Assembly (NCBI GenBank): GCA_037355855.1
Contig: CM074767.1
Coordinates: 1,364,001-1,428,000 of the forward strand
Reading direction: 5' to 3'
Length of the DNA stretch: 64,000 nt
Origin: Pseudo-nitzschia pungens
Lineage: Eukaryota > Bacillariophyta > Bacillariophyceae > Bacillariales > Bacillariaceae
The translations under genes and the position numbers were made by a program. Below are positions 1 through 9,407 of this stretch, piece by piece. How positions within the stretch are numbered: the stretch's first letter is position 1; each line of letters starts with the position of its first letter. The notes under the pieces are model-generated. The model was given only the letters and a program-made list of their open reading frames with translations. It was not told the origin of the DNA and did not search any database.

Positions 1-695
1 CTATTAGTCTCGAATGACTTTTTCTCATATCTGTATCCCGCTAATATGTTCTCTGAGATGGTTAGGCATGCGTGAATCTTACTTTTCAATGATGAATCTT
101 CCGAAATTCCAATAAAGTCCCACTCAAGGATTTTCATACAGGTGGCTGCTCGAGCTATGAAAAGAATACATTGGAAAAATCGAGCTTGGTTCTGCCTGAA
201 CAGCGAGGTATCTTCGCACCGTGTCAAATGGGGATATTTGGATTTTAACTTCCATCGACTCAAAGCGTCTCTTACAATATTCCAGAGGTCTAGATCCTTG
301 ATGATCAACTTCAGCATTTGAACACTGCTGCGAGCAATGCGGTTGTCCTGGAGACACATGAGCAGCAAATCATTCTCAAGTTTACCACAGTTTTTGCCCT
401 GTATGAAGCCTTCGGACCAATCACATCCGTAGAGAATGCCTGAGGTCGAAATAAAGTGAGCTGTTTTACTAATGACTTTGGCTCGTTGTTGTCCGAATAC
501 TTCGATGGCCTCCTTAGAGGGACTTTGGCGTTGCCTTCGGAATGAGGAACCAAGGCCTTGTTCGGGATCCATCAGCGACTGTGTATATTCGAAGAGATGT
601 TCTCCGACTTCGGCGCTTGCGTTACATTTGTAAGGCGATTCTGTAATCATTTCAATCGATGAAATGTCTGCGCTGAGTATGATTCCGCGACTCAT
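1..695 (-). CDS. Hypothetical protein, N-terminal part, cut by the left edge
   Basis: From an ATG at 695-693 the minus strand stays open to the left edge, giving at least 231 residues with no stop. The protein starts MSRGIILSADISSIEMIT. It has no signal peptide, no obvious membrane span and no low-complexity tract. The middle is rich in charged and aromatic residues, with LLLMCLQDNRIARSS and LKLIIKDLDLWNIVRDALSRW, which looks like a soluble helical protein. I recognise no family. Coding status rests on the long open frame and ordinary residue composition in an otherwise stop-rich AT region. The shorter frames seen here on the same strand (124-357, 311-553) are shadows of it. A start in an upstream exon is possible, but I saw no clear acceptor just before the ATG. 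Confidence 0.6.
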   Translation of the reverse strand, partial: MSRGIILSADISSIEMITESPYKCNASAEVGEHLFEYTQSLMDPEQGLGSSFRRQRQSPSKEAIEVFGQQRAKVISKTAHFISTSGILYGCDWSEGFIQGKNCGKLENDLLLMCLQDNRIARSSVQMLKLIIKDLDLWNIVRDALSRWKLKSKYPHLTRCEDTSLFRQNQARFFQCILFIARAATCMKILEWDFIGISEDSSLKSKIHACLTISENILAGYRYEKKSFETN

Positions 696-1994
696 TTTTC
701 TGGTGTTTCGAGTATGTGTTCCTAGCGGCCAGCGTCGTATTGCGCAAAGAGGTTTTCAGTGTTTGAGACAGACCTTCTGTTAGTAAGCGGGAAGCATGTA
801 TCTCGCAATCGAATAGAAGTATTCAACTTCTTCCTCTGTATTTTGTACGGAAATGGTTCCAAAGTACCGTATGGTACCGGTACGTGTGTCAAGCGCTCGT
901 CGTTCAATTCAACAATAGTTCTGCATAGATAATTACGTAAGAGTACCTTTCGATCCATCAAGTAAGGCGGAAGTGGTTCGTTTCCTGGCACGAAATGCGG
1001 AACTTATGAAGACCTACCTGTCCCATACAATGACACCATGTATTATGGATGAGCATGAATATCATTCGTGAATGCATTTTTATTATCTTGATACAATTTT
1101 AAAAGTTCAGTTGGGGGCATTATACTTAAGCAATCGGCACAATTACATGGAATTCCCAAGATCAGTGTCCCATTTTCTGTGTCGATTGTTCGAACTTATT
1201 ATTCAACGTAGAAAAGGACAACAGCTGTTCGTAATGATTTACTACGTAAATCGGTAAAGTTTCGAGTCTTTTTGTCTTCCATCCCCAACAAGCATTTGTC
1301 AATCAATCATCGTTTGGTCCACTCATTAAGCTGCGTTAAGTACTACTTGAGCTGAAATTAGCGATGCACTGTAATTTAAGATTACGTAGGTAAGGTATGT
1401 TACGCACAACGAACTCTTTGATTATTTCGGGAACAAAACACGTATCGATCGATGATTTATGGTTCTATATTTGAATTATGATGACTCACTATTTCGTAAA
1501 CTTAACGGGTTTACGAGGAATATTGTTCACTCGATAAGTAAATTTCTACCTGGACATTGACTTTGGCAAAGGCATACTTCCTAAAAACAATTGGCAGTAC
1601 GGGTACGAGTTTTAGGTGTTAGCGGCACAATCGTGGCGCCGGTTCAAAAATGAACGGATGGGAAATAATTAAAATTACTTAAAATGTCCACCATCAACAA
1701 CATTTGTTGCGTGAATCAAAAATTCGAGTCCCACCATTCACTCTGACTCAGATTCACACCTAAACTGGCACACTTGTACTTCTTATCTTTCTCTGGCATT
1801 CATTACCATCTCAGATGAATTATTTTCAGGTCATGGGGTAAGATTACTTCCCACTTGTGAGCTACAAGTAATTTACCGCATGTGCTTTTTGCTAGGGTAC
1901 AGTAAAGACTGTTTCTTGAGAGCCTTCCGTGACTAGTAGTTTTCCATGCTGATTGTCTTGTTCTGATTGTTGGTACTCGTACCAGTAGTAAAAT
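696..1994. other. Intergenic, no gene seen
   Basis: AT-rich stretch with only short open frames. The best, 722-991 minus, starts at GTG and contains the GGTACC/GTAC words typical of the gaps here, so it is not called. Nothing else is supported. Confidence 0.6.
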
Positions 1995-2012
1995 TGATTA
2001 CAAGCAATACTA
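1995..2012. repeat. Target-site duplication, left copy
   Basis: The 18-mer TGATTACAAGCAATACTA occurs here and again, identically, at 3605-3622, exactly bracketing the retrotransposon fragment. Sequence similarity ends on both sides of the 18 bases. This is the expected footprint of target-primed insertion. Confidence 0.85.
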
Positions 2013-3604
2013 ATAATAATAATATACGTATTTAAATAACTTTAATCACCAAAGGTGAAACTAAATTACTCAGTCTGTAACCAGACTTTAACGTCGCCTC
2101 CATCATAGAGTCAGGACCCCAAGTGGTAGAACGACAAATTTTCAAACAAACCTTGAACATCAAGCAGGGAAAAAGACAAACAAGTCCCACAAAATAGGGA
2201 CTTGAGAGAAAGTGAGATGGGAAGGAAGAGATTGGGATAAGATCCAGTATCAAAAGGGATGGGACAGGATAAGAAGCAGGAACAGAAGACAAAACCAAGG
2301 TACAAAGTGTAATCAACCCTGAGGTCCAGTAAGCCAGGCTCTGAGAAGAGCAGCCTCTTGTTGGTATGGCTGCACTGGTGGGACAGGCGCTGCATACTGC
2401 TTCCTTGCAAGGTGGATGGTTGCAAGCCACTGCCGCTTGGCAGTCAGGGTGTAGCCTTGTAGGACTTGGAAAGGGGTTTGTAACAGGGAGTGTGACTGGG
2501 GAAGTGCACCAGCTGCACCAATTGCCAATTCTGAGGTGATGGAAGCATCAAGAGATTGGTGTTGTTCAGCATCAAGGGTACCCCCAGGACCATGGAGTCG
2601 TTCATTCCTATAGGTCCAAAGATCCCAGGAGGTGAGAAAGAACTGATGGATGATAGCTGTAGCCCAACGTTTGGGAGAGCGCTTGCTTCCAATGTGGGAG
2701 TAGTAGTCAGCCTGGATTTGATACCAGCGAGGAGACCACCTACCCAGAAGCCAGTTGTGCCAGCCAATAGTCCTCTGTGCTCTGACAGCAGAAGCTATTG
2801 CAAAAGAGTAGGATGATGGATAAATGTTCTGGCCCTTCCGAACTCTGGTGAGGAGATCCACAATGGCAACAACCAATGATGGATCAGTTTGTTCAACTTC
2901 AAGCCTCTGCTGCAGTGGTCCCTTGAAAGCTGACACACTGTGCTGTACTGCCCCAGTGTCCTTGCAGGAGAGCACATGAGAAACCTTCTCGTTGTCTGCA
3001 TCACACAATGGGCACCTGGAGTGATCCCGATACTGGTAGTGAAGTAGTTGGTTGCCAACACCAATACTGCCAGAAGCAAATTTGACAAACCACCTTTGCA
3101 TGCCAGGAGGTAAACGCTTGAAGGCAGACAGATGTGCACACCAATGGATGGAACTCAAAACAGGTTGTGGAATGGGAATATCATGGTGGGTCTGCCAATA
3201 TTGAAGAAGAGGAGGACCAGAAATGGCAACATGCAAAGCATTCTGATCAAACCTTGAACACTTGCATCCATTGAGAGAAAAAGCCCAGGGCTCAAACACA
3301 AGTCTGGGATAGTGATGGGCAGAAGCTCTATGGACAGAGAGAAATGCCTTTGCCATGCTGTCAACCTGATGATTGCGAAGGGCCCACCAATCAAGAAAGA
3401 TTCCAGCTTGATGGCCCTGAACCCACTGAAAGTGCACAGAGATTGGCAGGGCAGAAATCATGTTTCTGATGACATAAACATAATCAAAAGACTTCTGGGA
3501 AATAACCAATGGCCATGATCCCTCAGCCTGTTTGAGAGCTGTGTCACCATCCAGAGCAATAGTGATAGAGCCAGAAGCAATATCAAAAAGACTCACCAGA
3601 GCAG
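2013..3604 (-). mobile_element. 5'-truncated non-LTR (LINE-type) retrotransposon insertion
   Basis: A 1592-bp insertion lies between two identical 18-bp direct repeats. Its sense strand is minus. The 5' end (3604) falls inside an RNase H domain, so the reverse transcriptase and anything before it are missing. The 3' end is a non-coding tail of about 300 bp that ends in an (ATT)n-type microsatellite beside the left duplication. 5' truncation, a simple-repeat 3' end and a long target-site duplication together are characteristic of LINE retrotransposition. It landed at the left side of the CTAG-rich island at 3.6-4.6 kb. The intact duplication suggests a fairly recent event. Confidence 0.8.
2313..3604 (-). 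pseudogene. Retrotransposon ORF remnant: RNase H and CCHC-like zf-RVT region
   Basis: About 430 codons of open frame from the C-terminal half of a LINE polyprotein. An RNase H-like segment comes first, with LDGDTALKQ, then FQWVQGHQAG and NHQVDSMAKA, which match the carboxylate, WVxGH and NxxVDxxAK signatures of eukaryotic retroelement RNase H. About 130 residues later comes CPLCDADNEKVSHVLSCKD, the Cys/His cluster typical of the zf-RVT region after reverse transcriptases. The frame continues right of 3604 into flanking DNA with no ATG (the first in-frame start-like codon, at 3764, is TTG), so those extra residues are accidental. No reverse transcriptase domain is present, so this is a dead copy. 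The stop is at 2313. Confidence 0.75.
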
Positions 3605-3622
3605 TGATTACAAGCAATACTA
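3605..3622. repeat. Target-site duplication, right copy
   Basis: Identical to the 18 bases at 1995-2012. It is followed by the CTAG-rich sequence that would have been continuous with position 1994 before insertion. Confidence 0.85.
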
Positions 3623-4732
3623 CTAGTTCAAGGACTCTAGAAGCAACTGCTCTCTGAAAAAAGCAAATTACTATTTGAACCAATTGAATTGTCCTTCTAC
3701 TTAGGCTACTACTAATATCATCCACTACTAGTCGTTCTATTTGTTGCTGCTCATTCCACTCCAAATAGCTACTAATACTTCATATTACTAGTAGTATTAG
3801 TACTAGTTATCAGTGATATGATAGTATTAATGTGTGCAGTCATGGTGGTGATCTGGTTCAAAATTGTACTATCTAACTTTTGTCTTGCCTCTGGCTTGCT
3901 TTCACCCCTGACTCTTACTTCTTATTGATAGTGTTGATGGTAACCAGTCATCATTTCCAAAAGGTTAATTGTTGCTGTGCTGGAATTTCTAGACTACTAC
4001 TATTATTTATGATGCTGCTATCTATTACAAGTACTAGTACTAGTATGGCCCACAGATCCAATGATTCCTTTGTCGCGTGACACTCTTGGACCACTACTAG
4101 CTACCTTCCTTTGGTGGTCAGTGAAAACTGGTGGTTTGACCACCAGTGAGTCATTCTTTAGTAGCACATTCTTCACGTGAATGATACTATGGCTATGTGA
4201 TTGTCAATAATAATGCCACATTATGCAGGTTGTGGTGGTCCGAAACCTCACACCACTACCAGCAGCATACTACTACAGTAGTAGTAGTTTGCCTCTGTTG
4301 CTGGCTGCCAACTTGCTTCTTGGCATTTCTTTCGTCCTCAGCAGGGGAGACTCCGCTGCTTTTCTTGGGCTGCTAGTCCCCCTCCTCCCTTCCTTCTCAA
4401 TCCAACAAAACCAGCAAACCATCATTCCCTGTCCATACCCGTACCGTAGGTCTGCTGGTCTTATTGAAAAGGTGAGGAACGTTTTTATTGAATTTCCTTC
4501 TTGTCGACATTCCTTTCCTTTAAGAAGATAGTACTAGTACTAGTGTAGTAGGACATGATCAGGGAAACCATGCTGAGCACTTTTGTACGGTAAGGTTGCG
4601 CTATGGTACGGTAAGTTTTGGAAAGGATGGGTGGGCAATCACGGTATTTTTTGTTTTCGTTTTGTTCTTTGCGGAACCAACGTTTCAAGCACGGTAGATT
4701 TACGGTAATTTACGGTAATTATTGTTCACACT
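3623..4732. other. CTAG-rich intergenic island
   Basis: No gene is seen. The stretch is crowded with TACTAGTA-type words (3720-3820, 4005-4045, 4260-4290, 4530-4550), which are self-complementary and can form small hairpins. Similar islands recur at 33.9-34.6 kb and 48.2-48.9 kb. From 4580 the GTACGGTAAG words common to the gaps of this window begin. Confidence 0.6.
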
Positions 4733-5175
4733 ATATAAGCGTGGGTCTACAGAAACTTACACCGAACCCGGATGTTGAAAATGGGTGCGCGCAAAAGTAG
4801 TTTTCGAGAAAAAGGCAAAAGAAGTTTGGGAGACGAATTTTGGAAAAATATCTGACTAAATACACGGTGTCAATTTTCGTTTCCATTCCCGTTTCCATTC
4901 CTTCTCAGAAACTCAATATTCGGGCATGCGCGACCAGCTGACAAGATGAAAAAAAATTCCATTACAACTACTACCAACAAGGCAGTTCGGTTCTGTGCTC
5001 ACCTTCTAAATCCCATAACTTTTTAACTATCTGGAGTTATATTAAAAAAAACACATGGGGGTGCAGCTTAAATGGTACTCTATCCGTTGGTCGCAAAGAC
5101 AGAAAACGGACATAATCGATATTCTGCGTCCAAAATAACCCGGATGTGTAAGTTTCTGTAGACCCACGCTTATAT
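4733..5175. mobile_element. MITE-like element with 30-bp terminal inverted repeats
   Basis: Bases 4733-4762 (starting ATATAAGCGTGGGTCTAC) are the exact reverse complement of 5146-5175. The 443 bp between the outer ends hold no plausible gene. Just inside each end the word AACCCGGATG occurs in the same orientation (4766-4775 and 5137-5146). I could not find a convincing target-site duplication, so the exact outer limits and the superfamily remain open. A simple hairpin of local origin is the alternative, but 30 perfect bases with a 383-bp loop fits a non-autonomous transposon better. Confidence 0.6.
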
Positions 5176-5488
5176 GATCATTAAAAATAATATTGTTTTC
5201 ACAGCAGGTCCCCGGAAGCTCGATCACGCACCTCACTTGCATTCGCGGCCTCCAACGACCGAGAGCGAAGGACAATGTTCCGCTAGGGTTTCCAAAGGAC
5301 ACGGTGCGATTTCGATTGCCACAGATCCAACGGGACGACCGACCGACCGACCGACCTACCTCTGCTACCACCCACGCGCGCAAACATCCTTTTCCCCCGC
5401 CGTTGGGCGCTGCCGTGGAACAACAAGCAGGCAGGCAGGCAACCCAACCCAACGCATCACAACGCAACGCAACGCAATCCCGAGAACA
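5176..5488. other. Upstream region of the histone-fold-like gene, simple repeats
   Basis: GC-rich sequence with (GACC)n at about 5335-5358, GGCAGGCAGGC at about 5430 and (CAACG)n at about 5449-5476, just before the chosen ATG. An open frame runs through it from 5174, but the repeats and the nearby MITE end make it more likely 5' untranslated. Confidence 0.5.
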
Positions 5489-6684
5489 ATGGACAACCGG
5501 CAATGCGTAGGCCTGGACAAATTCCACGGATGCTTGTCCGCCCTCTTCCCTTCCTCCGAGGAGAACAGTGTCGCTGCCGCTATCACTGCCACTGTCACTG
5601 TTGACGCGGACGATTCCCGGAGTTGCTGTGACCATGGGGGAGATGGCATCGATGCACCGAACGACGACGATCAAAGCAGCACCACAGCAGCAACAGCAAC
5701 AGCAGCAGCAACAGCACACAAAAGACTCTCCTCGACCAATTCGGATTGCGATCGTTGTCTGCGTCGTCGTCTTTGTCGTCGTCGCCGCATGCCCGTTCAG
5801 TTCACGAAGAATGCCGTGGAGTTGCTGCGGGAAACCCTCAATGTCTTTCTGCGAAGAATCGGGACGGAGCTCGCCGAGGTCGATGCCGCGACCATCACCC
5901 CGGAACTGGTGGCCCGGGCACTGGCTTCCATCGGCGGCGATCCCCGCAGCGAGACAGAAGCGAGTGACCGGGACAAGGATAACGGCAACGGCAACGAGGG
6001 CAATGGCAATGACGCTGTCGGTTTTGGTTTTGGTTCGGATGCTGCTGCTGCTGCTGCTGCTGCTCTTGCGATGAACCAACTGGTGTCGCAAGCCCGGCAC
6101 CTGCTGTCGATGCAACGAGACGAAGAGCTCCGGGAACGACGGGAAGCGAAGAAACGAAAGGTGGCGGGAAGCAGCGGCACGAAATGGGGCGGCGGCGGCA
6201 ACGACGACGACGAAGGCGGCAACGAAACGGCCGGATCGATGGCGACCGCAACGGCGACCGCGACACGGAGCACCAAACCCGACGCCACCGGCGGCACGGC
6301 ACTCTCCGAGGAGACAACCGCGACCGCAACCGCAACCGCGACCGCGACCGCAACCGCGACCCCACAAAAGCACCCGCGCGGGGGGAACCCTCCGACCCAT
6401 CGGCGGCGGTGTCGCGGGCGGGGCGGAAAACGAGCGAGAAACGAACAACGACGACGACGACGCGGGCCAAGAAGAGAAGGAAAAAAATCGTCGTCACCGC
6501 CGAGATGGAAGCGGAGCAAGAGCGTCTCCTGAACGCGTCCAAGAAGGCCTTTCTCGAGTCGTCGTCGCAGCAGCAGCAAGATCAGCGAGATCAACAGCAG
6601 CGAGATCAACAGCGAGATCAGCAGCAGCAGCGAGACGGCGGCCGGGGGAGGGTGGGCGGTGGGGTTCGCATCGAACTGTCGTGA
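5489..6684 (+). CDS. Histone-fold-like nuclear protein, with one frame break
   Basis: Starting at ATG 5489 (MDNRQCVGLDKFHGC), a low-complexity Thr/Ala region leads to about residues 108-150, QFTKNAVELLRETLNVFLRR then ATITPELVARALASIGG. This resembles helices 2 and 3 of histone folds of the NF-Y/NC2/POLE3 kind. A Lys/Arg-rich helix follows (LLSMQRDEELRERREAKKRK). In this frame the gene stops at 6532 in meaningless Arg-rich sequence. In the frame one base earlier, from about 6386, the coding looks better: KKIVVTAEMEAEQERLLNASKK and a Gln-rich tail to 6684. One extra G in the G6 run near 6380-6385 would join both parts into about 398 residues. Helix 1 is not obvious, so an intron near 5757-5800 is possible. 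The general arrangement (fold, basic helix, Gln-rich tail) recalls NC2-beta/DR1, but that is only a guess. Confidence 0.45.
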
Positions 6685-7352
6685 AACCGTCGCGCTTGGT
6701 TCGGGGGAGCTAGCAGCAAGCAGCGGGAAAGCGCTCGCGGTAAGATATCGTGCGGAGTTTTCAACGCAACGGAGCTAGCGCGGCTTTCGTCGGCCGCATC
6801 GCTTCCGGCACGCCGAGACCAACCACTCGCACGGTAGTGCCCCGCCCTTTCTCGCGGGAGCGGTCCGGGAGACGGAGACGCGCATCCATCCGAACGAAAA
6901 CGAAAACGAACCAAAACTGCCGGCACGCATCCACCCGCGATTTTTTGGCAACGCTCCATTATATATATATATATATAATATTGTATTCTAATCATGATAT
7001 CATTTACTTCTAGTTCTTAGAAGTATGAGACAAATGTATTCTAGTGTAGTTCAGAGCTTGCATATTCTTGCACCTACCAACTAACGAGGATTGGAATGTT
7101 CTGATTCTGAATGTGGAATTATTTGTCGAAATCTTTGATTAGATCGTCCACTGCTGTACACCAAGACAATCCAAGCAATGCGATACGATGCCATGTCATG
7201 CCATGCCATGCGATGCAACGTCGCCATCCCGAAATACCATTCTACGCAACGGCCACCGGATTTCGTTGCGGTCCGGCCAGTCGATGGATGGACGGATTCC
7301 TGCCTTCCTTTTTTCCGTTTCCATTTGCATTTGCATTTGCATTTCCATTCCA
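6685..7352. other. Convergent 3' region between the histone-fold-like gene and ISCA2
   Basis: No gene seen. It holds a (TA)n run at about 6960-6977 and repeats of CATGC(C/G)ATG at 7189-7215 and of CATTTG at 7322-7347, the last close to the ISCA2 stop. Confidence 0.5.
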
Positions 7353-8162
7353 TCAATCCCGGGCACCGAATTTTTCGAAGTTCTTCACGGCGAAGGAACT
7401 CCCGCACCCGCAGGCCGACTCGGATTGCGGATTGTCCGTCACGACAAAGGCCGACTTGATCATTTCGATCACGTAGTCGATCGTGGAGCCCTCCAGGAAT
7501 CCCATCGAGGTCTCGTCCACCACCACGCGGGGCAACCCTCGGCCACCGTCGCTGTCGCCGTCGCTGTCGATCTTTGCCATCACCACCACCACGTCCTCGT
7601 CTTCGTCCAGATCGTTGTCGACCTCGAACTGGTACTGAAAGCCGGAGCAACCGCCCGCATCGACATAGACCCTCAGGAAATAACCATCGTTGTCTTTGTC
7701 GTTGTCGTCGTCTTGGTTCTCGGCGCGCTCGCGTCGCTGCCTCAGCAACCGTTCGACCTGGTTCAGGCAACCCTGTGTCACGTTTAGCTTCGAATCCTCG
7801 TTTATCACGTAGATCGGTGCGTTTGTGTTTGTGTTTGTGTTTGACAACGACGACGCATCGTCTTCCGCGGCCGGCGACGAAAACAGGGGGGCGTCCGTCG
7901 ACTTGGTCTGCGTGATCGTGACCATGGAACGGCGGTGCAGGGAATGGGTGGTAGGTCCGTGTGCTGGAACGATGCTTTGGTGGTTCCCGTGCAGCGGTTT
8001 CGTGGCTTTGTTCGGGGCACTCGTCGCGTGCGGCAAGAGAGAGCCGAATTTCCTCGTCGTCGTCGTCGTTGTTCTTGTTCTCTCGCTTCGCGCTGCCCGT
8101 GCAAGACGCTTGCCGACTCCAACGGCGGGGTTGCGAAGTGTTGTTATCCGTGTTTGGATCAT
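7353..8162 (-). CDS. ISCA2: Mitochondrial A-type iron-sulfur cluster assembly protein ISCA2
   Basis: Single-exon gene of 269 residues from ATG 8162. The C-terminal 120 residues are an HesB/IscA domain with all three conserved cysteines: GGCSGFQY and the CGCGSSF end motif. VVVDETSMGFLEGSTIDYV matches the ISCA2 signature rather than plastid SufA. The first ~110 residues are rich in Arg, Ser, Thr and His and poor in acidic residues, as in a mitochondrial presequence with a disordered spacer. A-type carriers with IBA57 help mature 4Fe-4S proteins such as aconitase and lipoate synthase in mitochondria; that role is from the family. An acidic insert (DNDLDEDED, DSDGDSDGGRG) sits inside the beta-rich core and lengthens it compared with animal or yeast ISCA2. 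Divergent from HSP90 across 1.2 kb. Confidence 0.92.
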   Translation of the reverse strand: MIQTRITTLRNPAVGVGKRLARAARSERTRTTTTTTRKFGSLLPHATSAPNKATKPLHGNHQSIVPAHGPTTHSLHRRSMVTITQTKSTDAPLFSSPAAEDDASSLSNTNTNTNAPIYVINEDSKLNVTQGCLNQVERLLRQRRERAENQDDDNDKDNDGYFLRVYVDAGGCSGFQYQFEVDNDLDEDEDVVVVMAKIDSDGDSDGGRGLPRVVVDETSMGFLEGSTIDYVIEMIKSAFVVTDNPQSESACGCGSSFAVKNFEKFGARD

Positions 8163-9407
8163 TTTTTCGCAACAATCAAGTGTGCTATAATAGTGTGGCG
8201 TACAGCCTCTGGCGAAGGAATCTTTGTCGTGTGCTTCGAGCTGGGTTTCGTTCCCGTCTTTGTTGTTGTTGTTATTGGTATCGCTGCTCGGTGGTGTCCG
8301 CTCTTCTCCGTCTTCCTTCTTCTTGTTCTTCTTCTATGAAAACGAGATCTTCGGTTGTGGTATCGTTCCAACTAACTCTTCGCGTTTGTGTGCGAATCCA
8401 GAGGTGGCGGCAATGTTTTTCGTGTCCACCTCGTTCGGGGTTTGAGAATGAAGAAAACGATCAGCGATGCCGAGAGCCACATGGCAAGTGAGGGGTTACA
8501 GTGCCGGTACGAGAATCGGCAAGCACAGAATACCACCGTAATCTTACTACCGGTAGAACCAGTGATCCCAGAAAATTGTTCACGAAACACGGAACGAACG
8601 AAAACGACGGAGAAGTTCGAAAAAATAAAGATTCGTTAATCCCTAACCTTAAATTGGAGAAAAATTGGATTGACTCACTCCTCACTCTCACTTCCATATC
8701 CTTACGTGTACTAGTATCCCTAAGGTACCGGTAGTAATTACTAGTCCCACAGATGCTGCCGAGCTGGCCAGTATTGGTATCTTACGCGCGGAAAGGAAAG
8801 GAAGCAATCATGCATAAACTCGTGCGTCTGACGTCAACGGGGAAGCCTCCGTCTCATCGCACCCATCACGACAGCCATGAAAAAATTATCTTTCGGCCGT
8901 TCTCAGCCGTCGTCGTGATGGCTGGCGGTTGTTTCGACCGCATCCCGGAATTTCGAAGAGAAGGCGCCCATCGAAAAAAACAACGACAGCAACAACATGT
9001 GCACTTATCGTACGGTACGCAACACACGGTACTTTACTGTACGGTGCGGCGGGTGTCGACCGCTACGTTTTGTTTCGGATTTTACGGCCGATGCGGGGAT
9101 GCACCTAAGTTACGGTATGGATGAGACTCTGTTACTCGTAAGGCTTACCTACTATCTTGCTCGGCTTGCAATTTCTGCGAAACTCGTTGCCCGCCACATC
9201 AATCATCAATCCCATCATCGGCTCTGTTTTGGATACGACGTTTCCTCCTCCTCTTCCTCCTCCACTCCGTCAACCTTCTCCTCCTCCCTTTCATTTTCTG
9301 GCTAGGTGAAAACAAAACAAAACAAACGACCCTTCCACATCGGCAATCCCAATCTCAACAATCGGTACACCACACCACACCACACCACACCACACCACAC
9401 CACAACC
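8163..9407. other. Divergent promoter region, ISCA2 and HSP90
   Basis: No gene is supported among the short open frames. It includes TACCGGTAG and GGTACCGG words (8560, 8724), and TCC/TCT-rich DNA at 9241-9300 just before the HSP90 leader. Confidence 0.5.
9366..9405 (+). repeat. (ACACC)n repeat in the HSP90 5' leader
   Basis: About seven tandem copies of ACACC end two bases before the HSP90 ATG at 9408. This pyrimidine/adenine leader contains no ATG, so the repeat sits directly where scanning ribosomes approach the start. Confidence 0.8.

Noticed and set aside
722..991. Minus-strand frame of 89 codons just upstream of the left-edge gene
   Set aside because: Starts with GTG, contains intergenic GGTACC/GTAC words, and is out of frame with the gene that follows.
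5042..6448. 468-codon minus-strand frame opposite the histone-fold-like gene
   Set aside because: Product is a Cys/Arg/Gly low-complexity shadow of GC-rich trinucleotide repeats, and its end lies inside the TIR element.
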